A stretch of 64,000 bases of DNA from Takakia lepidozioides (Eukaryota; Streptophyta; Takakiopsida; Takakiales; Takakiaceae), in NCBI GenBank assembly GCA_030704615.1, contig CM060731.1, positions 2,358,001 to 2,422,000 on the forward strand. Direction: 5' to 3'. Position numbers and translations under genes: made by a program. Under the pieces are notes generated by a model. That model saw only the letters and a list, made by a program, of their open reading frames with translations. It made no database searches and was not told the origin of the DNA. Position 1 is the stretch's first letter, and each line of letters starts with the position of its first letter. Below are positions 1 through 10,619 of this stretch, piece by piece.

Positions 1-600
1 AGAGCTATTGAGGATGTTGGTGTTCAGTTTGGTTTCTTGTAAGAGGATAATATGTGGAGAGACAGAGTCGGTGAGGAGGTGTATAAGACTTTGAATACTT
101 GTTGCTAGGGATCCCACATTCCAGGTGGTAAGGCAAAGTGAGTGCGCATATGGGGTGGGGGTCATTTGTGGGTGCGGAGTGGTGGGGGGATATGGGTAGA
201 GTTAGGGGTTTGAGGCGGGGTGGAATGGTGGCCGGGGAAGGGGGGGGGGGGGGGGGGGGGGTGGTCTGGTCGAGGGTTGATAGCCGGGGATTGGGGAGTG
301 GGCCTGGAGGGTGGCCTGGAGAATGTTGCTTGATAGGAATGGGAATTTGAGTGAGGTAACGTGGAGGTCTTGTGTGGGATGGGATAGATGATCTCCTAAG
401 ATTTTGTGGGCTTCCCCATGAATTGATTGGAGTTGGAGCGATGTGTGTAATTTGCTAGGTAGTGAGGTGGTGCTATATAGTTATGGGGGTGGATTGATAG
501 TTGCTTTAATTTGTCTAGGAGTGTTTGGGCTTGTGAGACTGTGTGGGCCATGAAGTAGTCATTGCATATTGTTGGTAGTGGGGAGATGATAATTATTAGG
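1..600 (-). mobile_element. LINE fragment, endonuclease (EEP/APE) part
   Basis: The first 130 bases read on the minus strand encode the start of an apurinic-type endonuclease domain: a WNVGSLATS motif followed some 20 residues later by LLQETKLNTN, the two blocks that open EEP endonucleases of LINEs. The same blocks occur in the larger LINE at 40-43 kb, and DNA similarity to about 41.93-42.05 kb is plain. The rest of the stretch has the same G-rich plus-strand composition but no intact frame, and it holds a 22-base G run at 240-261. The fragment is cut by the window edge, so the 3' part of the element (reverse transcriptase) lies outside. Family assignment is by resemblance only. Confidence 0.7.
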
Positions 601-618
601 GAAAAAAGAATGTGCTGC

Positions 619-715
619 TATCTGGCTCTACTCCGGCTTTCATGATGTCAGCATGGACCTCTTTGCCCTTCTCTAGGGCTGCGAGGCTGGCGCAATTCCA
701 TGAGGTTAGCGACGT
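619..715 (-). pseudogene. PPR gene fragment
   Basis: On the minus strand a short frame reads CASLAALEKGKEVHADIMKA and then GVEPDS, the usual helix pair and linker of a plant PLS-type pentatricopeptide repeat. PPR proteins bind organellar RNA. Only about one repeat is present, with no start and no neighbouring repeats, so this is a displaced fragment. A second PPR piece sits at about 44.8-45.0 kb. Confidence 0.7.
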
Positions 716-719
716 GCAA

Positions 720-985
720 ACTCAAGTGTGTTAAATTTATGTAAACGCACCTAAAGTATTCACTCGGTCTTTTCAGCCGGAGACAAGAATACAAAATATA
801 AAACGTTAGATAAAGTGAAAAACAGGGTTCCAGAAGAGGTTAGTAGTCATTCAATCTTTCTCCATCTGGGGCGCGGGGAAACCCGACTATTCACTTACCT
901 CCCGGCAGACGCACCATTTATATGACAAGCCCTGGGCGCGCGCGGCCAGGGCGACGACATACCAGCCTAGTGGGGTCGTGGTAAG
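720..985. other. No feature recognised
   Basis: No reading frame, repeat or RNA gene is evident. A GC-rich patch with alternating GC lies near 935-950. Confidence 0.5.
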
Positions 986-1049
986 TTGCGGTGTAGGTTG
1001 GTGATCAACGAAAAGTGCAACCATTGGGTATCATCAAACGACTTGCAAT

Positions 1050-2094
1050 TTTTATGTGAATTTAGGATTATTGTTGGGACACATTGTGTGCCAACAGGGA
1101 ATTCTGGTGGATCCAAAGAAAGTGGAGGTTATCCAAAAAATACCACCACCAGAAAATCCCAAGAAACTCAAAAGATTTCTGGAACGGACAAGTTATTACA
1201 GAAGGTACATGGACAAATATGCTCACAGAGCGGCACCAGTCTATAGACTGCTGAAGCAAGATGCCGAATACCGATGGTCTCCAGCTTGTCAAGAATCATT
1301 TGATTCACTAAAAAAGGGCACTCACAGCAGCACCAATTCTGATAAATCCAAGATGGGATTTACCATTTCATGTACACAGTGATGCATAAGGCATTGCTTT
1401 GGGAGCAGTTCTAGCTCAGAATGTGACAGATACAATAGATTCACCAATCTATTATGCAAGCAGATTGTTGACAGCAGCCGAGAAGAACTATAGCACCACA
1501 GAAAGGGAAGCATTGGCAATGATTTATGCTGTTCAAAAGTTTCGACATTATTTACTTGGCAATCGCTTTAAGTTTATTGTTGATCATCAGGCTCTAGTTC
1601 ATTTAGCAAATCGACCACTAGCTAGTGGCAGGGTTGCTCGATGGTTATTACTTCTTCATGAGTATGATTTTGAAGTTGTTCATAAACCAGGGAGATTACA
1701 TGTTACAGCAGATCATCTGTCAAGGATTACTACAGGAGAACCAGCCACGGGGGTAGAGGATCAACTTCCCGACGCATTTCTGTTTGCTCTTCAAACAGAA
1801 GCACTAGATGAAGAGACAGATCCTCTAGACGATCTGGGATTGTTTCAAGGAGACTATGACCTTTCAGATACTCTTAAACTCATGGATGACACTGACAAAG
1901 AAGATGACTCATCAGATGAAGATGAACCACTTGATGAAGGACCTATTATTGAGGAAGAGCCAGATCCAGAAGAAGAAGATGACAAGGAAAACAAAGAAAC
2001 AAACAATCAAGAATTGGCCAATATCAGTATTGGAGCCTATACAATTACCAAGGAAGAATCAGAAGACATTCAGAATCAAGATCAAGATGATTGA
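1050..2094 (+). pseudogene. Reverse transcriptase tail and RNase H of Tat-like element
   Basis: The first frame (about 1056-1382) contains the LLGHIVCQQGILVDPKKV block and the YYRRYM block that follow the Ty3/gypsy reverse transcriptase core. A frame change and stop near 1380 lead into the RNase H frame at 1399-2094 (YYASRLLTAAEKNYSTTERE, then FIVDHQAL and ADHLSRI). After RNase H comes an unusually acidic stretch rich in D and E (about 1850-2010). RNase H removes the RNA strand during reverse transcription. The catalytic core of the reverse transcriptase, with its FxDD motif, is absent. Non-functional. Confidence 0.8.
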
Positions 2095-3788
2095 CAATGG
2101 CCAATCAAATACTATCTGAACACAGGGAAATTTCCTGAAGACTACACCAAAGATGACAGGAGAAAGCTTTCAATGAAAAGCAAGTCATACACAGTAATCA
2201 AGGGGATTCTGTACAAAAGAGGAATTGACTCCATAATGAGAAGATGTGTAAATAAAGAGCAAGCCAAAACAGTGATGCAAGAGCTACACGAAGGAATTGC
2301 AGGAGACACTTCAGTTCGGACCTAACAACAAAGAAAATATTATTAGCAGGTTACTGGTGGCCTACTGTATTTGGAGACACTTATGAACACTGTCAACAGT
2401 GTGATGTTTGCCAGAGGATGGGACCAGTAGAACAAACTGGGAAGGGTACTATGCACCCAATACTACCAACAGAACCATTTCAGCGATGGGGGCTAGACTT
2501 TGTGGGGCCCATTAAACCTCCAGTAAGGTACACACATAACCAATACATCCTCACAGCCACTGACTACACTACCAAATGGGTAGAGGCCAAGGCACTAAGA
2601 GACAACACTGCCCGATCGACAGCCAAATTCTTATATGAAAACATCATCACACGATTTGGTTGCCCACTGGAATTCGTCAGTGATCAGGGATCACATTTTA
2701 TAAATGATGCCATAAAATGCTTGACGGAGGAGTTCATGATCGTACATCACAAGAATACTGCTTACTATCCCCAAGGAAACGGCCAGGCCGAATCTACCAA
2801 CAAGATATTATGCACTATCTTAACCAAGATAGTAAATGCCAATCGTACAGATTGGGACATCAAACTGAACACAACATTATGGGCATTCAGGACATCATAC
2901 AAGGTGACCACGAAACATACACCATTTCAACTGGTGTATGGAGCGGAGGCACTATTACCCATTGAATGTATGATACCCACGCTACGAACCGGAACTCATG
3001 AACGATGGGGTTTAGAGGAACGATGGGGTTTAGAGGAATCTCTACGAGTCAGGGAATATGAGTTATTCCATTTGGAAGAAGTTCGGGCAGACGCCGCAGA
3101 TAACATGACACGAATTCAAGAACAACGAAGAAAAAGAATATCCGAAGGGAAAGAGAAATCTTTCCAGGATGGGGACATTGTTTTATGGTTACCAAAAATC
3201 AAGAAGATCAAACTGGGCGGAAAATTGAAAATGTCATGGATGGGACCATTTCAAATAAAAAAGGTACATGACAATGGAACTGTTGATTTGCAGACCTTGG
3301 AACAAGAATTCGTGGGACAAATTAATATTAACAAGTTAAAAGGCTACCAAGGAATACATGACAAAGCCCTTATACATGACTTATATGCCAACGAGGAAGA
3401 TCAAACTGAAGATGAGGAGCGTGAAACCGCCCGTGCATACTACATTCATCACGACACGGTGAATCGGCATGTACTAAGACAGGTGGCAACACGAATTCAG
3501 GGCACCACGACGGCTAGACCACCATTCATCTGGAGGACAGCATTACCGCCCCGTATACCGTATGGTGAACCGTGGCCAGCACAGATGCCCTACAGAACCG
3601 TGAATGAATACGAAGCAGCCAACGAGTCACTGCTTGTGTTAAACTCCGAGATGTACACTCCAGATCACCCCACCGACCGTGGTAATCATACACCACTAAC
3701 CATCGATCATAACACGGAGGCAGAACGACGGCGCAATCCAACGGATTGCCAAAAGACGGCGGATGATAAGGGTGGGCAAAGCCATTAA
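2095..3788 (+). pseudogene. Integrase of Tat-like element
   Basis: The zinc-binding part (2160-2415) is split by a frameshift near 2320. From 2418 an open frame of 456 codons covers the catalytic core and C-terminal part. The acidic residues of the integrase triad are visible as [14 protein letters not shown] and GQAESTNK. Integrase inserts the cDNA into host DNA. An 18-base tandem duplication at about 3001-3036 repeats six residues (RWGLEE) in frame. The C-terminal tail beyond about 3350 is unlike known integrase tails and may be element-specific. Confidence 0.8.
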
Positions 3789-4227
3789 ACCAAGCTGCAA
3801 GTACTGCGCACACGCCGCCCATCTAAAAACAGACCACGTACCAAAGTGGTTGAACACATCCAAGATGGATGAACATAAACTAACCGAAATCGGACAATCA
3901 TCAACGACCATCAGTTCGATCCAAAACAAATCACGAAGAAAACACCAACGGAAGAAAATCAGACACAAAAGGGATGAAATTTTCTTGAAACCGTTACCAA
4001 AAGCTAAATGCTTCTTGGTAAGCCTGGACCCAGCAATTAAAGCTAACTGCGCTTTAAACCTAGGCAAACAGCACGATAAAATTACCTCCACGAGAACCTT
4101 GAGAGAAGTTAGAGGAGAAGCCTACAGAAGAGAACCCCTACTTAACCACAGAAACGACTCCTCACCTTCTCTTACGCAAACTGGAAATTGTTGTCTACAC
4201 TTCCAGTGTGCTTCATACTACTTGTGA
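3763..4227 (+). CDS. Unknown ORF overlapping end of integrase
   Basis: A 154-codon frame that begins inside the last codons of the integrase frame, which is a compact retroelement arrangement. It starts with a C-x2-C-x3-H cluster (CKYCAHAAH) and is otherwise basic, with [10 protein letters not shown] near the middle, so a nucleic-acid-binding accessory protein is possible. No family is recognised. It could also be chance readthrough; it has no duplicate in the window for comparison. Confidence 0.35.
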   Translation: MIRVGKAIKPSCKYCAHAAHLKTDHVPKWLNTSKMDEHKLTEIGQSSTTISSIQNKSRRKHQRKKIRHKRDEIFLKPLPKAKCFLVSLDPAIKANCALNLGKQHDKITSTRTLREVRGEAYRREPLLNHRNDSSPSLTQTGNCCLHFQCASYYL

Positions 4228-4230
4228 TAC

Positions 4231-4394
4231 ATGAATTGGTGCTCCAATTCCTTACAACAACTGCAAGACTATGCGCAAGTGAATTTCAAAATCAGCCAGG
4301 CGTTGCGGAGGATTGAGCAGGACACAAAGACACAGGAGACGTTGGACAGTCTTGGCCTGCGATACTTCATCACCACGCTGGACTGGAAGCCTCA
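4231..4394 (+). pseudogene. Truncated ORF at edge of retroelement
   Basis: A frame starting four bases after the previous stop reads through to about 4394, with helix-like composition (QQLQDYAQVNF, QALRRIEQDT). Homology with transposon copy B begins on the other strand at 4395, so this frame is truncated by the junction. Function unknown. It belongs to the retroelement side rather than the transposon side. Confidence 0.3.
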
Positions 4395-6138
4395 GTCCCT
4401 TGTCCTTGGAAACTACTTCCATGAATGTAGTCATATCCACATCGTCGCTTCACCTCCAGAATGGAGTGCATATCCGAGCCACGCCCAATTCTCTGTTTGC
4501 AGGAGACAATGTGGTTTCGGACATTCGGTGAATAGACGTGGAACACTGACTCCAGCAATGCCTCCATTTACTTCTAATCGAGAGGAACTCTGTCGGAGCC
4601 ATCTTCCGACATAATTCGGGCCAATGCCATCTTATGGGCAGCCTGCAGCTGTATCTGTTTGGGTTTGGGCACCCAGTCTCAATTCACCTCTCCCTGCACA
4701 GGCTGCTATGCTCGTGGGCAGCCTCCCGTGAGTTCCCCCTCGCCAATGTGACAATGGGAACAACATGTATGCAAGCTGTGTGAGGTCAGGGAAACGGTGC
4801 AACACATAGAACTGATCTTGACATTACAAATAGACATGCAATGTGGTGTTATTTGAATGTGAAACACTTAAAATGTGGAGTTTGGAAAACTTCTCCCTGA
4901 GATCGAAAGGTGATGAGATTGGTGGCGGCTAAGACGTCTAGGTACTGGGACTCTGGATTAAAGTGGGGAAGAAAGTTGGGATAAAAAACCGCAACGCGCC
5001 GCACAAAAAACGTAGCGCCCTGCACCCAGCGAGCGAGATCTTCATGATGGTGGTTTTGGTGTGTTTTGTGTGAGCACCAAGGGATGACCGTTCATGTTTC
5101 CTATCCATATCTGTCACAGTCCGGACGCCCTCGAATAGTCCGTTTGAGGAGGGAAACTCAAAGAAGATATGACCGTCGACGTCTGCGGAAGGCATTGTAA
5201 CAGATTTAATTGTGACTTGTTGTAGTCCAGGAATGCGGGCCCTGGCCTTTGCGCAATAAAGCCAACGGTTGATGCAATAAGAAGGTATGACCAAGTGCAT
5301 GGGGACAGGTGGGGGGGCTGCAAGCACCTTTCCATGGCTGACCATTCCAGGGTCTGATTGCAAGATTGAGTGCGAGACCCTCGCTGCCAAAAGTCAACAT
5401 TCAACAAAATACAACATTGCACAAAAAGTGGAACTTTGGTTCAAATGAGACATTTTTATTAATAATGAACTGTGACAAGTATGCATGCCCTCACAAACCG
5501 AGGGAAGCCAAAAGTATGCATGCAATCCATGCTCCGGTAAGTTGGGAATTTGCTCCCGTGTTGCACTGTTCTTACCAAGAAGCTGGAACCTCGATTGGCC
5601 TCTCAACAAGTTCATGACAGACAGGGTGTCGATAAGTGAAGACAATGGATGCAGCCCGTTCGCCTTTGGTGTAGTGGACAACGGTGTCATGTCCTCTGAT
5701 ATATGCACCATCGTAAATCAAGATCTTTGCTGTGGAGACTCTGTGTCCATAGGACTCATCCTCGTAGCTTATGAGAATGTCCCCATACACTGTTTGCGAT
5801 GGAATCCTCTCTGGCATGTACGTACACCCGATGCAATCCTCGTAGGCCCATTGGCAGCACCTTCAATGATGTAGGAAGGTCGTGCGGCTTTTGGGGATGT
5901 TCCATGCTGGCGAAAACTGCAGATCAACGATTCGCAGGCACCAAAGCCGCGCAAGCCCGTCCCGGCAAGGCTGATCATGGAGACCAGGAAGGTACTCAAG
6001 AGCGGACAGGTGCACCCTCCTCTGCTGAGAGTGGTCTATCCAATCCTACAGGTATATGAAAATACCCCCTGACTTGGGCGAGAAGTCCCACGGGGTGAGA
6101 TGCTTGTTTGGGCAGTTGCTGGGATCCCGGCACGCCAT
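4395..6138 (-). pseudogene. MULE transposase gene, 5' part (copy A)
   Basis: Read on the minus strand from an ATG at 6138, the start MACRDPSN matches the start at 57153 in copy B. Later blocks (VYGDILISYEDESYGH, FTYRHPVCHELVER) match 57.47-57.71 kb. An intron donor is clearer here than in B: GTAAGAACAG follows the VPASW codons at about 5580. The piece corresponding to 58.12-58.88 kb is missing, frames change several times, and the gene stops at 4395 before the catalytic domain. No function is possible. Confidence 0.7.
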
Positions 6139-6307
6139 CACTGACTATTGAAAGGGCTACCAGGAAGCAGAGAGGGTGCACAGGGAAGGGGGAGTGTGGG
6201 GAAGCTGAAGTGAGAGGAGCTCGGAGCGAGCAAGTGTTGTTGCTGTCTCGGTTTGAAACGCGTGGGTCACGAGCGAAGGTCGGGCAAGTGGCAGAAAAAG
6301 AGCAACA

Positions 6308-6317
6308 TTTAATATAG
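6308..6317 (-). promoter_or_regulatory. TATA-like element of transposase gene (copy A)
   Basis: CTATATTAAA on the minus strand lies about 170 bases upstream of the ATG at 6138. The same A/T block stands in the same place upstream of the gene in copy B (56973-56982) within GC-rich surroundings, so it is a likely core promoter. Confidence 0.5.
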
Positions 6318-6349
6318 CCGTACCCATGAATGAGGGGCAGAATTTAATT

Positions 6350-8520
6350 CGACATGGCGTCAAATCGGAGGGTGACAACACCTGGCCGACAGAAAACATC
6401 CCACGGATGGAAAAATGGCGCCGAATTTCCATACGAGGCCCGTCGGATGAAGTCGTCTCGGGGGGAGAGGCCGACACCTGGCCGACAGAGAACATCCCTC
6501 GGATGGAAAAACGGCGCCGAATCTCCATCCGAGGCCGTTCGGATGAAGTTGTTTCGGGGGGAGAGGCCGACACCTGGCCTACAAAGAATATCCCCTGGAT
6601 GGCAAAACGGCGCCGAATTTCCATACGAGGCCCGTCGGATGAAGTCGTCTCGGGGGGAGAGGCCGACACCTGCCCAACAGAGAACATCCCTCGGATGGAA
6701 AAAGGGCGCCGAATCCATCCGAGGCCGTTCGGATGAAGTCGTCTCGTGGGGAGAGGACGACACCTGCCCGACAGAGAATATCCCTCGGATGGAAAAATGG
6801 CGGCGAATTTCCATCCGAGGCCGTTCGGATGAAGTCGTCTCGGGGGGAGAGGCCGACACCTGGCCGACAGAGAACATCCCACGGATGGAAAAACAGCGCC
6901 AAATTTCCATACGAGGCCCGTCGGATGAAGTCGTCTCAGGGGGAGAGGCCGACACCTACCCAACGGAGAACATCCCTTGGATGAAAAAACGGCGCCGAAT
7001 TTCCATCCGAGGTCGTTCAAGTGAAGTCGTCTCGTGGGGAGAGGCCGACACCTGGCCGACAGAGAATATCCCCCGGATGGAAAAACGGCGCCGAATTTCC
7101 ATACGAGGCCCGTCGGATGAAGTCGTCTCGGGGGGAGAGGCCGACACCTGCCCAACAGAGAATATCCCTTGGATGGAAAAACGGCGCCGAATTTCCATCC
7201 GAGGCCGTTCGGATGAAGTCGTCTCGTGGGGAGAGGACGACACCTGCCCGACAGAGAACATCCCTCGGATGGAAAAATGGCGCCGAATTTCCATCCGAGG
7301 CCGTTCGGATGAAGTCGTCTCGGGGGGAGAGGCCGACACCTGCCCGACAGAGAATATCCCTTGGATGAAAAAAACGGCGCCGAATTTCCATCCGAGGCCG
7401 TTCGGATGAAGTCGTCTCGTGGGGAGAGGACGACACCTGCCCGACAGAGAACATCCCTCGGATGGAAAAATGGCGGCGAATTTCCATCCAAGGCCATTTG
7501 GATGAAGTTGTCTCGGGGGGAGAGGCCGACACCTGGCCGACAGAGAACATCCCCCGGATGGAAAAACAGCGCCGAATTTCCATACAAGGCCCGTCGGATG
7601 AAGTCGTCTCAGGGGGAGAGGCCGACACCTGGCCGACAGAGAACATCCCCCGGATGGAAAAACGGCGCCGAATTTCCATACGAGGCCCGTCGGATGAAGT
7701 CGTCTCGGGGGGAGAGGTCGACACCTGCCCAACAGAGAATATCCCTCGGATGGAAAAACGGCGCCGAATTTCCATACGAGGCCGTTCGGATGAAGTCGTC
7801 TTGGGGGGAGAGGACGACACCCGCCCGACAAAAAACATCCCTCGGATGGAAAAAGGGCGCCGAATTTCCATCCGAGGCCGTTCGGATGAAGTTTTCTCGG
7901 GGGGAGAGGCCGACACCTGGCGGACAGAGAACATCCCCCGGATGGAAAAACGGCGCCGAATTTCCATACGAGGCCCGTCGGCTGAAGTCGTCTCGGGGGA
8001 AGAGGCCGACACCTGCCCTACAGAGAACATCCCTCGGATGGAAAAACGGCGCCAAATTTCCATCTGAGGCTGTTCGGGTGAAGTCGTCTCGTGGGGAGAG
8101 GCCGACACCTGCCCGACAGAGAATATCCCTTGGATGAAAAAACGGCGCCAAATTTCCATCCGAGGCCGTTCGGATGAAGTCGTCTCGGGGGGAGAGGCCG
8201 ACACCTGGCCGACAGAGAATATCCCCCGGATGGAAAAACGGCACCGAATTTCCATACGAGGCCCGTCGGATGAAGTCGTCTCGGGGGGAGAGGCCGACAC
8301 CTGGCCGACAGAGAACATCCCCCGGATGGAAAAACGGCGCCGAATTTCCATACGAGGCCCGTCGGATGATGTCGTCTCGGGGGGAGAGGTTGACATCTGG
8401 CCGACAGAGAATATCCCTCGGATGGAAAAACGGTGCCGTATTTCCATCCAAGGCCGCACGGATGGAGTCGTCTCAGGGGGAGTGGCCGAAAGAGATCATC
8501 TGCAGGATGGAAAAACGGCG
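6350..8520. repeat. 96-bp tandem array with GGCGCC palindromes
   Basis: About 22 units with a period of 96 bases (for example, the GCCGACACC block recurs at 6470 and 6566). Each unit holds an imperfect palindrome of about 28 bases of the form GGATGGAAA..CGGCGCCG..TTTCCATCC. Two unit subtypes are mixed: one continues TACGAGGCCCGTCGG, the other TCCGAGGCCGTTCGG. Because 96 is a multiple of 3, long open frames run through the array on both strands; these are not genes. The array lies between two divergent promoters of copy A. Copy B has only about 5 units in this place. Confidence 0.9.
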
Positions 8521-8699
8521 CCGAATATCCATCAACAGACGCCTGTATCGACCCTTCATCAACAATTTTCATTCGTTTTTCGCGTTTTTTTGTCTAATCA
8601 GTCACTCAACTTAGAGTTTTTCGCCTGTGGTCCACTTTTTGGCACGTTATGCCCACCAATGTCATCCGGTAGAGACAAATTCGGTGAGGTGGACCGACT

Positions 8700-10200
8700 T
8701 ACTTGTAGGATGGAAATTTAGCGCCGGTTTTCCATCCTCCAGCGCTCCGGTTTACCTGCAGGATGGAAATTCGGCGCCGGTTTTCCATCCGGGCGCGCTC
8801 CCGCTTGCCTGCAGGATGGAAATTTGGCGCCAGTTTTCCATCCGGCCGCGCTCCCGCTTGCCTGCTGGATAAAAATTCCGCGCCGGTTTTCCATCCTGCA
8901 GCGCTCCGGTTTCCCTGCAGGATGGAAATTCGGCGCCGGTTTTCCATTCGGCCGCGCTCCCGCTTGCCTGCAGGATGGAAATTCGTCGCCCGCTTTCCAT
9001 CCTGCAGCGCTCCGGTTTCCCTGCGGATGGAAATTCGGCGCCGGTTTTCCATTCGGCGCGCGCCCTGCAGGATGGAATTCGGCGCCGGTTTTCCATCCGG
9101 CCGCGCTCCGGTTTCAGGATGGAAATTCGGCGCCGGGATGGAAATTCGGCGCCGGTTTTCCATCCGGCCCCTCTCCCGCTTGCCTGCAGGATGGAAATTC
9201 CGCCCGGTTTCCATCCGGCAACTTGCAGGATGGAATTCCGCGCCGGTTTTCCATCCGGCCGCGCTCTCGCTTGCTTGCAGGATGGAAATTCCGCGCCGGT
9301 TTTCCATCCGGCCGCGCTCTCGCTTGCCTGGAGGATGGAAATTCGTCGTCGGTTTTCCATCCTGCATGCCCTCCGGTTTACCTGCAGGATGGAAATTCGG
9401 CGCCGGGTTTCCATCCGGGCCGCGCTCCCGCTTGCCTGCAGAATGGAAATTTGTCGCTGGTTTTCCATCCGGCCACGCTACTGCTTGCCTGCAGGATGGA
9501 AATTCGGCGCCGGTTTTCCATCCTGCAACGCTCCGGTTTACCTGCAGGATGGAAATTTGGCGCCGGTTTTTCATCGGCCGCGCTGCCTGCAGGATGGAAA
9601 TTCGGCGCCGGTTTTCCATCCCGCAGCGCTCCGGTTTACCTGCAGGATGGAAATTCAGCGCCGGTTTTCCATCCGGCCGCGCTCTCGCTTGCCTGCAGGA
9701 TGGAAATTCGGCGTTTTCCATCCGGTCGCGCTCCGTTTCTCTGCAGGATGGAAATTCGGCGCCGGTTTTTCATCCGGCCGCGCTCCCGCTTGCCTGCAGG
9801 ATGAAAATTCGGCGCCGGTTTTCCATCCGGCCGCGCTTTGCCTGCAGGATGAATTCGGCGCCGGTTTTTCATCCGGCCGCGCTCCCGCTTGCCTGCAGGA
9901 TGGAAATTCGGTGCCGGTTTTCCATCCGGCCGCGCTCCCGCTTGCTTGCAGGATGGAAATTCGTCGCCGGTTTTCCATCCTGCAGCGCTCCGGTTTACCT
10001 GCAGGATGGAAATTCGGCGCCGTTTTTCCATCCTGCCCCGCTCCGGTTTACCTGCAGGATGGAATTCGTCGCCGTTTTCCATCCGGCCGCGCTCTCGCTT
10101 GCCCGCAGGATGGAAATTCGTCGCCGGTTTTCCATCCGGCCAAGCTCTGACTTGCCTACAGGATGGAAATTTTGCGCCGGTTTTCCATCCGGCTGCTTCT
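8700..10200. repeat. About 67-bp tandem array with GGCGCC palindromes
   Basis: Roughly 22 units of 60-70 bases. Each contains CTGCAGGATGGAAATTCGGCGCCGGTTTTCCATCC-like palindromes (shown here only by structure: GGATGGAAA arm, GGCGCC centre, TTTTCCATCC arm) and a GC-rich linker ending in CTCCCGCTTGCCTGCAG. Units vary more than in the 96-bp array and several are shortened. The 8540-8700 spacer and the 10.2-10.62 kb flank are unique sequence shared with copy B (56.34-56.47 and 55.73-56.04 kb). Copy B retains only about four units here. Confidence 0.9.
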
Positions 10201-10619
10201 AGATGAGAACGTCTCGAGCGGACGGAGGGCCACGGTGCGCCCATCCGCTGAATGTAAATTCGGCACCGTTTTTTCCATCCAGCGGGCTGTTGATGAAGTC
10301 TTGGGGGGAGGGTGGGCCAGGTGGCGCCTGTGGGCGACCTCCATACCTACATTTAAGGGCGCAGTTGCGCATTAAATGTCCTCCGCCGTCTGTTTTGAAC
10401 CGGATGTTCCACACGGATACCGCGCTTGCTTCCTGGATACGCCTTCGACACCTGATGTGACGGGTGGATGAAGTTCCATTCGAGGCATGTACGCACGCAT
10501 TCTGCGGGAGATTTTTTCTTTTACTCGGACTTATGCCGCGTGGAGAAGGGCGTGGCTCTCCTGAGAGAAACCCCACATCCAGACCGCGTCGCAAACTGAA
10601 GCCTTTGTACTATGGGCGG

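Larger units (their letters stand above)
986..4394 (+). mobile_element. Tat-like Ty3/gypsy retrotransposon, pol part
   Basis: Pol of a Ty3/gypsy element on the plus strand, in the order end of reverse transcriptase, RNase H, acidic linker, integrase, then further ORFs. The wording of the domains ([29 protein letters not shown]) is typical of the plant Tat lineage. The 5' LTR, gag, protease and most of the reverse transcriptase are missing. The right edge at about 4394 is the junction with DNA transposon copy A. Sequence that could be its 3' part (extra ORF, polypurine tract, LTR) resumes at about 14014, so this element was probably split by the transposon. Confidence 0.75.

Noticed and set aside
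6157-8459. Long open frames of 280-480 codons on both strands through the 96-bp array
   Set aside because: The period is a multiple of 3, so any stop-free frame of one unit stays open; all are translations of the repeat and change frame with every indel.
6350-10200. Resemblance to a CRISPR array
   Set aside because: Units are adjacent variants of one sequence without unique spacers, in a eukaryotic transposon; no cas genes.
8699-10244. Frames of 200-480 codons through the 67-bp array
   Set aside because: Same cause: low-complexity repeat peptides in several frames on both strands, no start context and no domain.
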